Source: Dipteris shenzhenensis
Lineage: Eukaryota > Polypodiophyta > Polypodiopsida > Gleicheniales
DNA: 64,000 nt
NCBI GenBank assembly: GCA_047967505.1
Contig: CM106541.1
Reading direction: 5' to 3' (one strand)
This document shows positions 14,794 to 23,063 of the stretch, one piece after another. The position numbers were made by a program, and so were the translations under genes. Every line of letters starts with the position of its first letter. Position 1 is the first letter of the stretch. The notes beneath the pieces were generated by a model, which did not search any database, was not told the origin of the DNA, and saw only the letters and a program-made list of their open reading frames with translations.

Positions 14794-16028
14794 GTAGTGA
14801 AATATTGACAAAGATCAAAGCAAGCTTGCCCAACATTGAATGGGTGAATGATGATGAGCAGGATGATGACGACTCCAGGCCAGCTTCTATTTTGCACTAT
14901 AGAGGGCATGCAATCCTTACTCTGAAGTCAAGATATGCAAATCAAGCTTCTTCAACAATCTTACAAGTTGAAGGACACCAAAGTATGGATAGCAGAGGAG
15001 CTTACACAAGCTCACAACTCAAGATTAAGGCAACTGAATTAGCTTAAGTCAGGGCTGCCAAAAAGGATGGAAAATGGGCAGTTTACCGTGAAGGCGTAAC
15101 ATTAATCAGAGAGTTTAAATCAAAAACAAAAGACTCTTGGTCTTAAACTGATGTATGGCTGTTTACTCTTCCAGATTATCATATACCTAGATGAATCCAA
15201 GAACATTCCCAAACTCATCCTCTATAAACACAACATAGTGCAGTTTCAATCTCATGATAGTCACTCACAAGGTTGAAAACCATAAACTCCATCATGCATA
15301 GCAGGGACTAGCTACTATGACATCCCCACTTACGTCATCAGCACCCAACAGTGGGTGTAGACCATAGTATAAAAATATGCTCTCACACATACAAATCCAC
15401 ACACCCACACATACTTGAGCATCCATTTATACAAAGTCTTCGTACTAAGTTTCTGTCGGAACTCCGGAGGTGAAGGGCAGACTCAGCCATGATGAAGGCT
15501 AGCACTAAAGGAGAAGGCTAATCAAAAGGTAGTCCAAAATCTCTTCATTCAAGCTACAACTACTTGTGAAGTCCAAACGTTTTCATTTTAGTCTCTCCCC
15601 AACAAGCATCTAAATCTAAATCTAGCTGATAGGGCAACGCACCATTTGAGATAGAAAGAATTATCACAATACCAGTAGGCCGCAACTTGGATGAAAACTT
15701 CACAAGGTGAAATTTGCATGTCCGCTAATACGGCAGAAGCACATACCTAGATGAATCCAAGAAAATTCCCAAACTCATCCTCTAAAAACACAACATAGTG
15801 GAGTTTCAATCTCATGATAGTCACTCACAAGGTTGAAAACCATAAACTCCATCATGCATAGCAGGGACTAGCAACTATGACATCTTCCAGATTATCATGT
15901 AGGTACTCTAAATAATATGGGTTGCTTTTTGCACTCCTTGGGAGCTGCCATGTGCCCTCCCTAAAGCAGATGTACTAGAGGGTTTCTTGCTGTCCCATAG
16001 ACCTTTTGGTCTCCAGTGGACGTTACTA

Positions 16029-16099
<71 letters not shown>

Positions 16100-19000
16100 T
16101 ATATCAGACCAAGGAGGGCACTTAAGTCCAAAAATCTACACAGAAAATAAAAGAGGAAACGAAAGAGAAGAAAAAAGAGGTAACAAAAACTTTTTTGAAA
16201 AACAAAAGGAAGACATACTTAGCAAGCAAAGCAACACTTATGTCGTCATCAATGCCCAAGCATAAGCAGCTATACTCGGTTTCTAAAGACGGTCGAGTGC
16301 TTACTAAAATACGTCAAATAAACAAAAGAGAGAAAACAAGCAATAAAGAAGGAAGAAGATCACTAAGGAAAAATAAACAAGCAAATCAAGAAACAAAATC
16401 TTCCAAAAAACAGGAATAAGATCTCTCTCTCTCTCTCTCTCTCTTTTAAAACATAAAAAACTAAATGGACCTTTTACACTTATGTACCGCTTCCTACAAA
16501 GATGCAAAATTACATTCCTAACTTAGAAAGCGCATGCATAGTCAATCAATTGAAACTAAAAGAAAAACGGGCTATTCAGCTCCCTGCTTTTTTGTTTCAG
16601 CTTATGTTCAATCATTCTAGACACACCTAAGGCCGATACACCATAGATAAAAGACTTCATATCTAAGATTGTGCGTACTTTTTTCATCATTTTTCTTGGA
16701 TTATACCTCTTGTGAATTAGTAAGTTACTACATTGAGTGATAAAAGGCTCCTTAGTTGTACAAAGGCGGGAAAATCTATGGAATTGGGAAGAAATGACTC
16801 CATATTTTGCCAAATCAGAAATGTTTGAGTCAATGCGAGGCATTTTTATAATGTGTAAACCGCTATATTCAGGTTGTTCATGTTTATCGTATATATCAAC
16901 CTCGAATCCTACGGTAGATTGAGAAGGTCTAAGCTCTAAGAAAAACAAAAGAATCCCCTCTTGAAATAATTGATACTGCCATCAATGCAAGGTCTGCTTC
17001 CCTGCATGGGCACCTGTATCTCAGCCCCCTCTGAGGTCCAAACTGCTATACTCCTCCCAGATCGATGAATCTATGTGCTCCAGATTCAATGGGCATCCAA
17101 TTGCTCACAAGCCCTCACTGATCCTCTAAGGACACTGCAGCAATAGTGATCTTTCTTTCTGCTCAGCTGACAAAGCTTTAGAATGACTGTCATGGGTACG
17201 ATCTACAATCTCTCCTCCTGGTCGAGCACCATCGAGACCACGTCCTCCCAAGTCAACGTATTCATCCTTCCCCTGGTTACCAAGGACAAATAGGATGCAG
17301 CGTACTGAGAAGATAGTTGGGATAGCAATGTTATGGCCATGTCCTCAGAAGATATGTCCCCTGAGAAGATAGTTGGGATAGTTGCATCCTCGAAAGATGT
17401 CCGTTGAAGTTCATGAAACTTGTTGATGTGCTCATGCATTGATGAAGACTTCTTGGGATCCAACAATCTCGTCTGGACTTCCAAAGCGACCCTCTTCATG
17501 GGAGAGGTTCGATTGTACAAGGACACCAAATGCTCCCCTATACTTTTGGCCGCCGTCATATGCTTCACATGATTAATCACCTAAGGTGTACAGTTTAAAA
17601 TATGAACGACCTTACCCTCGCATTGTCACAACTCCATTGCTGAGACAAGGTCTCAGCCTCATGCTGCTGCCGCAGGATCCCTAGGTTGGATGCAAGGGGA
17701 TCAAGCATGTCAACTCCCACCAAGATGAAATCTACCAAATCATACGACTGTAGCACGAACTCCATCATGACCTGCCAAACACCATAGTTGAGGCCATCCA
17801 ATTGACGGTCGATCAAGAAGGTGGGAAAAACCGGAATTTTTGCCTTGCTCTTCGCCATCTCAGCCAGAGTAGACATGTCGAAGTGAGAAGAGAGTCAAGC
17901 TGGAAGAGAGAATGGATGGGAAAGAAGGTAGAGAAGGGGATGGATGGAAAAGGGAGAAGAGAGGGGTGAAGAAGATTATGAAGAGGCTTGGGGCCTAAGT
18001 ACCTTCACATGCCAAATCAGGGGCCAGCGCTCAAACTCCTCTCTGCACCTAGCTGGGGCCCATATGAGTCCCTTGCCAGTCTCTGCCAAACACTAAGAAG
18101 GCTCCGCATCAATGGAGATCCTCTCCCAGTGAGAGGGGCCTCCGAAAAGAGCCACCGATGTGACTGTTGCCACTGACCTCCTGTGCGTGGGAAATTCTTG
18201 AGAAGCCCCCTCTGTAGTAGGAGCTTCCAGGGCTCTGTACCTAGGGTAAGTCCGCGAACCAGTAGCTTGCTCAAAAGGGCTCTGCTGCTCTGCATCTTCA
18301 AATCAATGAAGCCCAAGCCACCTCAAGTCTGTCGGATGATGACAATTTGCCAAGCAACCCTGGCCCTGGTGTTCCTTGTCCCATCCGAACCAGCCCACAA
18401 GAATTTGCACACCACGTGCCTGAGTTGTCCCATGCAGCCCCTATGAAAGCACCAGCAGTAAGTGATGTACCAAGCCGTGGCTAAGCGAACTTGGTTGGCT
18501 ACGAGAGACCTCCTTGCTAGAGAGAGTTTAGCCAAGCTCCAATATAAAAGCTTTCGCCCAAGCACACTCTAGAACCGGGGCGATGTGCTGCTCTGCTATA
18601 ATGTCAATCCCCACCTAACACCCCAAATATCTCGCTGTCCGCCCTTGTGGGATCCACTGAAAACCAAAGGCGGCACCCCAATCTCAAACCTTTTGGACCT
18701 CCTCCATCCCTGTGAAGAAACCGATCAATTTGGTCAAGTTGATCCAAGCCCCAGAGGCCATGGCCAAGCTCCTGTGACTGACTTGAGGCTCGATGCTGAC
18801 CACTCCACATACAGTGCCGTGCCATCTGCAAACTCCAAGAGCTCCTACTCCTACCAGATCGGAAGTCTCATCCATGTCAATCCTGCGACCTCGGAAAATA
18901 GGAAATAGCCAAGCAGCTCGCCTACAAAGAGCAAAAGGAAGGGAACCAAGGGGCTGCCCTATTGTACCAACCGGGAGAGAGAGAAGGCCTCGCCAGTGTG

Positions 19001-22000
19001 GCCACTGATGAGCATTTGGCTAGAGCTCGCTGCATATAGGGCTGAAATCCCCCAAATCTACCGGTCTGAGAAATCCAAACGGCGCATAGTGCCCTCTAGA
19101 AAGGACCACTCCACCCTATCATAAGCCTTTCGAAGTCCAAGAGAAGGAAGAAAGGGGTTGTGACTCCTCCTTGGCCCAGTCTATAGCCTCCCAGAAGGTG
19201 AAAATGTTCTCCAGGATGCTGCATTCCTGAACAAGGCATGCATGTGTATCGTGAATGAGATGGGGACGTACCACAAGCTCAAGACCTTGGCTAGGATCTT
19301 GTATGCGGTATCCAGAAGAGTGATCGGCCTCCACTAGCCGATATCGGACATGTCCCCCCCCTTCGGGATCAAGCAAATCCAGCCCCGTCTTGGAGACTAA
19401 GGGAGTGAGCCGGAGTCAAAGATCTCTTGACGAACCTGCCTCAACACAATGACGATAAACTCCCAAAAACTCCGAAAGAAGGCTAGAGTTAGACCATCCT
19501 CCCAAGGGCCTTCTAGGGAGGGAGGGCCTTGAGGGCCTCCCATAGCTCCTCATCCGTGAACGGTATCTCTAGCTGTCTAATCACTATCAACAGGACCACC
19601 GAAGGGACCTGGTACCAAACTACCTCCCTGCTTAAGAGGACAAAGGAGTCTCCACCTCTGACTGGAAAAGCTGTCGGTAAAAATTCGTAGTCATCTCAAG
19701 GATCTCCTAGAGGTCCGATCACATCCAACCATGCTCATCCCGCAATCTCTAGAGCTTGGTCCCTATTAATCGGGGTCCCACGGTCTGAAAGAACTGCCTG
19801 GTCGTCATGTCCCCTACTGCACCAATTGGCACAAGAGGAATGGTACGAGAACTCTACTCACCGCACCTCTGCAGCCTATAGCTCTAGCCTCGCACTCTCA
19901 TAGTGATTGTTGAGCCACCGTGAACCTGGATCTTGCTCTCTGAGTCTCTCAATGGAAGCTAAGTCCCGTCTCATAAGGCTCTCTCCCGCTCATGGAGAGC
20001 GTGTCTCCACCTAAGGGCCTGTGACTATAGCTCTGTGCTGCTCCTCTGCATGGCATCGGGCAGCTCAACCCTCGCTAAGCCCTCCTTATGGCTGCAGCCA
20101 AATCTCTGAAATTGCCTGCTGCACCTCTTCATCCTATAGAAGCTCATCCAAGATGCGAGCCCCCTTTTGGGGAAGACCTCTACGGACTGATCTAAGTGTA
20201 GTCCATGTCCTTCATCGTAAAACCATGGTACCAAGGAAAAAGATATACCAAGTGTGGGCCGAGGAAGATTAGGCTTTGCTCCACAAGAGACAAGGTGGAC
20301 TCCGTAGTGCGCAGCTGAAGGAGGACTCCCCTACCATTGATGGTGATGCTCTGGATATGGTCACCTTCCAATGCTAAGCTCGCAAGGATCCACTCACGAA
20401 CCTGTCGCCTTGCAGGAGTAAGGCCTACGATCCTGCCTACCACTGCTTTATCCTACAATGACTGAACCGCTTTGATCACCTGTTGCTTATCTTCCTGAGA
20501 GAGAAGCACCTTGACGGTAGTGTGATTCGAGACTGTTGCCATGAGAGTCCCTCAGGCCAGACCGAGGTCACCACCAAGAAACTTCTGCTCCAAGATAATG
20601 CAAAAAACCACCTGCTACAAAGAGGAAGAGGAGGGAAAAAAAGAAAATACCTTCACCGCTCCACAAAGGAAGGAACAAACACCTTCTTAGGCTTCTTCAA
20701 ACACCGAGAAGCCCTGTGATGAACGGGAAACCCCTTGGGAGAAGTGAACAGCTCAAGGTTAGGGTCACAATCCCTTTGCAAGGGGAAGGCATCCTGGAAG
20801 AGGCCGCCACCTGTCTGAGAGGCCTCCCACCAGCTCGGGCTGGTGAAGGCAAGCTCAAGCCCAAGAGCCCGGGTGCCCTTGGCATCCAGCTAGCCACAGC
20901 GACTGCGCGGGCGGCCACACTGTTGGACTGCCAAGCCGTTGCCTAGGCCCAGCCACGACCTGCGCACGTAGCCCCCTAGGGACACACAGCTGTAAGCTGC
21001 ATAAGCAACCCCAGAGGGCGCACGAATAGCCACAAGGGGGCGCCCCACAAGCCACGTGAACAGCCAAGGGGTGAGCGAGAAGGGAATGCAGACGTAGAGG
21101 TGGGAGAGAGGAGATGGAAGGGGTGCAGGGGGGAGAGGCAGAGGGCGAGAGGGGAGGCGAAGGAGGAGACATAGGGGGAAGAGTGAAGGGGGAGGCAATG
21201 GAGGGGCAGCAGGAGGAGGACAGAGCTAGCACCTCATCGGCCATCTCGGCACTTGCCCTTGATCGGGGCTTCCTTCTACCAATAAAGGATGGGACAGCAT
21301 CTATGTGTGGTGGACAGGCTGAAAAAACAAGCCTTTCATACATACCAAGACCCAATATTCAGCATCACAGGTTGCTTGGCAGTTCCGTGCAGATATTTAA
21401 GCATCATACATTTCTTCAAGAGATTGTCATTGATAAAGATGTTAAATTTATGGGTCACTTTTTGAAGGAAATTTTCACAATAATGGGTACTTTACTCACC
21501 CCTAACACTGCATACCATCTTGAGATTGATGGTCAGTCTGAAAGAGTGAACAAATCGGTAGAGGAATGCGTAAGGCATTTTCACCATGAATCCAAAGGTC
21601 ATGAGATAAATGGCTTGCACTTGCTGACAACAGCACTAAGCATCTCTGTATTGAATGAGCCCTTTAATGTATGGGTGCAAAGTGGGAATGCCTTCCTCAA
21701 TTGCACACATGGTTGTGAAAAATCAGCAAGAACGGGAGTTGGAATTGGCTAAAAAAAATATGCAAGATTCCGAAGCAAAGCAGAAGAATTAAACAGACGA
21801 GCGTAGGAGACACTTCGTTTTCAAGGAAGAGAATTATGTGCATTTGCGTCCCACAAAGATCGTTATGCTTCACTAAAGGGTAATACCAACACAAAGCTTG
21901 CTCATCGATATTATGGCCCTTACATGATTCCAAAAAAAAATGTACTTAAAAGGAATGACAAGCAATATGTAACTCTTAAGCCTTCGATCTATAGCAATTG

Positions 22001-23022
22001 AGAGCTGAAAAAAAAAACAAGTTGTCAATAGGCCTTGTGAATGGAAGAGCGGGAGAATGCAATCACAATTTCAAGATGCATAAAGTTAGTTGATGTGATC
22101 CTTGATCAGACGTAGAGGTAGCCTCACTTTTAATGTATGCCACACACAACGTCCGAATTGGAATCTGTTTAAAACGGCTACTTTCGATCAAATTATCTAC
22201 CTTTCAGGAAATTGAAACACAATGCCCGTCTTTGCACGGGATAATCCTTGCTCAGCTCCAAGGCCCGCTTGCTTTTTTGTTGTTATCGAACCTTCGGTTG
22301 GATTTGCTAAGCCCGCGAGAACCTGTCAGTGCAATAAGCATGATCAAGGAGAAGCCTATGTCCTCCAGCACAATGCGACATGTTAACTGCAAAGAAGTTT
22401 GCCTGCAGAAGGGTCGTCTTCCCGCTTCCACTGCGTCCAAAAATCAGGCCCAAACTGTCCGAAAAGTTTGAGCAGACTCAAAATCAAATCGCATTGTAGG
22501 TTCAAGTTGTTAAGCATCGGTCTAATAAACTCAAATCACGTTGAACATTCTGCCCTCTTCTCAGGTAGAGACAATAAAAAATCAGGCTAAGACTGCCGGA
22601 ATACGTCGGGACGATTGAAAATCAAATGGTCTTGTAGGTTCAAGTTGTGGAACATGGGTCTAAAAAACGTGAATCACATTAAATATTCTGACCTCTTCTC
22701 AGGTAAAGACAAAGTCACTCGATCGAGCAGATTCACGTCTGTACCGGGGGGACGGTAAGTTACTCCTCGAACCTTCAAAAAAGAAGGCCCAATTCAAGCT
22801 GGAGAAAGCTAGCCAAAATTTCGAGGAGCCCAAGAAAAATCAAAGAGGTACGTGGAGGGGAGGGCATGATTGGGTCAAACCTGCAAAAATTCTGGAGAAA
22901 GGTCGGATGCTGGGGGGGAGGTGCTGCAGCAAATGAGACGAGGGAGCCTTCTGGGGATGACGAGCCGGGTGGGAAGAGGACTCGGAACAGAGAAGGGAAG
23001 ATGATGGCAAGGTGGTGAGCAA
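8750..23022 (-). CDS. ABCI11: Plastid ABC transporter ATPase, ABCI11/NAP14-like (nine exons)
   Basis: This soluble ABC ATPase is probably imported into plastids. The Arabidopsis homologue (ABCI11, NAP14) has been linked to plastid transition-metal homeostasis. Exons on the minus strand: 23022-22852, 22772-22693, 22454-22403, 22322-22201, 11621-11507, 9613-9527, 9333-9285, 9155-9071 and 8828-8750. They total 840 nt, every phase fits, and there is no internal stop. The 279-aa product is about the family length. Residues 1-57 are Ser/Pro/His-rich and look like a transit peptide. YRPPGT is at 62-67, Walker A GRSGSGKT at 90-97, Q-loop FQFPER at 137-142, signature LSDGY at 195-199, Walker B LLLLDE at 215-220, D-loop to Asp226 and H-loop His251. 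The signature has Asp where Gly is usual. Intron 3 has a GC donor. Intron 4 is 10.6 kb of TE debris. No membrane segment is seen, so it needs partner subunits. The start codon is the first Met of an open frame that splices in phase. Confidence 0.93.
9614..11506 (-). other. Intron 5 of the ABCI11-like gene (1.9 kb)
   Basis: This has GT-AG ends and joins phase 0 on both sides. It contains a two-copy 33-bp tandem duplication at 9861-9926. A G-rich stretch at 10340-11130 has long but featureless open frames on both strands. No TE protein motif was found in it. Confidence 0.75.
9861..9926. repeat. Two-copy 33-bp tandem duplication
   Basis: The phrase starting ACTGACAGAATTCATTG is repeated head to tail with almost no change, inside intron 5 of the ABC gene. 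Confidence 0.9.
11507..11621 (-). CDS. ABCI11: ABCI11-like exon 5
   Basis: The exon reads YFLADTVLEELTFGWP and continues to QVSSA. This is the conserved block between the Q-loop FQFPER and the VGL start of exon 6. Its first base completes the Arg of FQFPER. The acceptor follows a run that includes 13 G residues on the minus strand, then TTGTTTTTGTAG. The donor GTATGA gives a better protein alignment than an earlier GTGTCG. Confidence 0.93.
12466..12852 (+). pseudogene. Ty3/gypsy gag zinc knuckle and protease fragment
   Basis: The frame enters as KKQLDRETIDKYKKEGLCIRC. The zinc knuckle is CIRCDGAHKFLEC, spacing C-x2-C-x3-H-x4-C, one residue short of the usual CCHC spacing. About 60 residues later FLFDPGSTDNIIS and ASFLGI match the flap region of a retropepsin. 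The active triad is Asp-Pro-Gly rather than Asp-Ser/Thr-Gly. The frame stops at 12852 exactly where the repeated microsatellite flank begins, so RT and later domains are missing. Confidence 0.8.
12853..12960. repeat. Second copy of the microsatellite flank plus (CT)n
   Basis: Bases 12853-12927 repeat the flank seen at 1895-1968 and run into about 34 bp of CT repeat. Immediately after the repeat, a LINE reverse transcriptase C-terminal frame begins. Confidence 0.9.
12961..13878 (+). pseudogene. LINE reverse transcriptase C-terminal part
   Basis: The translation starts ITFDGQIIEYVSASKYL-IDIP, a LINE RT thumb-like block. It continues with LYGVEVWGGSIS, then LGVKPTTPYSVLLLETGRRPIEF after a frameshift near 13245. 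It ends at a Cys/His cluster, CTLCDLQLVETEAHVALQCP, like the zinc-binding tail of plant LINEs. At least two frame changes and several stops interrupt it (13182-13607 and 13597-13878 are separate open pieces). The catalytic YxDD part is upstream of the junction and absent. Confidence 0.8.
13879..14740 (+). mobile_element. 3' region of the same LINE
   Basis: This continues directly from the Cys/His tail. The frame at 14057-14539 is GC-rich and shows no domain, so I read it as untranslated or decayed sequence. The region ends at about 14735 with a CAATAAAAT signal-like element and then enters a CT repeat instead of a poly(A). Confidence 0.55.
14741..14794. repeat. (CT)n(TA)n microsatellite at a TE junction
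   Basis: The CT repeat passes into a TA tract. LINE 3' sequence is on its left and an unrelated open frame on its right. Confidence 0.95.
14795..15150 (+). pseudogene. Unrecognised protein fragment next to the microsatellite
   Basis: An open frame begins right at the end of the TA repeat and reads ILTKIKASLPNIEWVNDDE and later SSQLKIKATELA, stop. In the same frame after the stop it continues KKDGKWAVYREGVTLIREF. The second half looks like real, once-translated sequence with one nonsense change. I do not recognise the family. A retroelement origin is likely from its surroundings. Confidence 0.4.
15167..15898. mobile_element. Small element with 142-bp terminal direct repeats and 16-bp flanking duplication
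   Basis: Bases 15183-15324 and 15743-15884 are 142-bp direct repeats differing at about four positions. The 16-bp sequence TCTTCCAGATTATCAT occurs immediately before the first repeat (15167-15182) and again at the end of the second (15883-15898). The 700-bp unit thus looks like an insertion with long terminal repeats and a target duplication. The ends are not TG...CA, no primer-binding site is obvious and there is no protein. Confidence 0.6.
16031..16121. repeat. (CT)n(TA)n microsatellite joined to an integrase stub
   Basis: About 35 bp of CT and 30 bp of TA repeat end at 16094. The next 27 bp (16095-16121) are identical to 2050-2076 and encode the integrase start EIISDQGGH. After that the sequence diverges into A-rich DNA. 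Confidence 0.93.
16122..16420. other. A-rich low-complexity stretch
   Basis: Dominated by A/G-rich words encoding Lys/Arg/Asn runs in any frame. No gene is supported. Confidence 0.6.
16421..16444. repeat. Short (CT)n microsatellite
   Basis: About 24 bp of CT repeat ending in TTTT. Confidence 0.93.
16556..16948 (-). pseudogene. Retroelement RT-family C-terminal fragment, possibly Penelope-like
   Basis: A 130-codon frame reads GFEVDIYDKHEQPEYSGLH, then PRIDSNISDLAKYGVISSQF, then RLCTTKEPFITQCSNL and HKRYNPRKMMKKV. The order (an IYDK block, a Pro-x-Asp-Ser-Asn-Ile block, a YGV-SQ-x-R-F-x-R-x-C-T/S block, then a Lys-Arg-Tyr-x-P block) resembles the region after the RT core in Penelope-like and related non-LTR families. 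That placement is from memory of family patterns, not a search. No catalytic RT motif or GIY-YIG nuclease is seen. Confidence 0.42.
17203..17880 (-). pseudogene. Ty1/copia gag fragment
   Basis: Two adjacent minus-strand frames join conceptually. The upstream one (17876-17595) has LDGLNYGVWQVMMEFVLQ, the usual N-terminal gag block of plant copia elements. The downstream one (17580-17203) has ALEVQTRLLDPKKSSSMHE, LLSQLSSQYA and TWEDVVSMVLDQEERL of the UBN2-type gag. A stop and short gap separate them near 17590. No zinc knuckle or pol follows downstream. The element is inside intron 4 of the ABC gene and in the same orientation. Confidence 0.82.
17950..19430 (-). pseudogene. LINE reverse transcriptase remnant
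   Basis: Read on the minus strand, pieces in shifting frames give IPKGGDMSDIGYWRPITLLD, then YKILAKVLSLW (RT motif with the WRPI-LL-T-YKI-AK pattern). Further on come GGLGFIDLKMQSRALLSKLL and PLMRSLLSVWQRLA, the post-RT block. Multiple stops and frameshifts interrupt it. The YxDD motif is degraded beyond recognition (the region near 18800 reads EFADGTALYVEW). The copy is long dead. Confidence 0.78.
19431..20445 (-). pseudogene. Upstream part of the same LINE
   Basis: The minus strand contains DEHGWM-SDLEEILEMTTNFY followed by RQLFQSE near 19690-19740, the linker that precedes the RT in plant LINEs. Farther upstream, 20443-20192 reads VEQSLIFLGPHLVYLFPWYH, which resembles the nucleic-acid-binding ORF1 side. 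Frames are broken throughout, and endonuclease catalytic residues could not be assigned. Confidence 0.55.
20446..21280. other. GC-rich low-complexity stretch
   Basis: Long frames here (for example 21355-20855 minus) are rich in Pro, Ser and Leu from G/A-rich DNA and show no domain. It may be the 5' leader of the neighbouring LINE. I see no supported gene. Confidence 0.45.
21287..22010 (+). pseudogene. Ty3/gypsy integrase fragment
   Basis: The frame reads KDVKFMGHFLKEIFTIMGT, then LTPNTAYHLEIDGQSERVNK, the integrase core around the second Asp and the Glu, then VEECVRHF. After a stop at 21750 the continuation includes HRYYGPYMI, the linker to the C-terminal domain. It differs from the integrase at 2050, so it comes from another Ty3 lineage. 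Asp of the SDRD-type motif is present as DKDVKF. Stops make it dead. It is antisense to the ABC gene inside its intron 4. Confidence 0.83.
22201..23022 (-). CDS. ABCI11: ABCI11-like exons 1-4 (transit peptide, Walker A, Q-loop)
   Basis: Exon 1 (23022-22852) is the 57-codon presequence. Exon 2 (22772-22693) starts VRGVTYRPPGTDVNLLD and ends two bases into a Ser. Exon 3 (22454-22403) starts with the last base of that Ser and carries GRSGSGKTTLLQ. Exon 4 (22322-22201) carries VLAGLANPTEGSI and FQFPE. Introns are 79, 238, 80 and 10579 nt. Intron 3 begins GC rather than GT. Intron 2 contains a tandem duplication of its own splice-site regions. Confidence 0.93.
22441..22711. repeat. 138-bp tandem duplication across intron 2 splice sites
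   Basis: Copies 22441-22575 and 22579-22711 share the same order of blocks: AAATCAGG, CTTGTAGGTTCAAGTTG-like, and CTCTTCTCAGGTA-AGACAA. Each copy contains one exon 3 start and one exon 2 end. The real exon 2 end (22693) is in one copy and the real exon 3 start (22454) in the other, so the inner pair forms a fossil mini-exon. Confidence 0.88.
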
Positions 23023-23063
23023 GGGGAGGTCGACAAGGCACCATCCATCTCAAGACTCTACAG

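Larger units (their letters stand above)
11622..22200 (-). other. Intron 4 of the ABCI11-like gene, 10.6 kb of nested TE remains
   Basis: Donor GTAGAT at 22200-22195 and acceptor TTGTAG at 11622 join FQFPE-R to YFLAD in phase. The intron holds pieces of at least six mobile elements in both orientations. None supplies a continuous ABC exon, so the gene can be intact despite them if this intron is spliced. Confidence 0.88.

Noticed and set aside
20855-21355. 166-aa minus frame rich in Pro and Ser
   Set aside because: Low-complexity G/A-rich DNA with no conserved motif.
22133-22590. Plus-strand frames across 22133-22590
   Set aside because: They are antisense to exons 3 and 4 of the ABC gene, whose motifs and splice phases are decisive.
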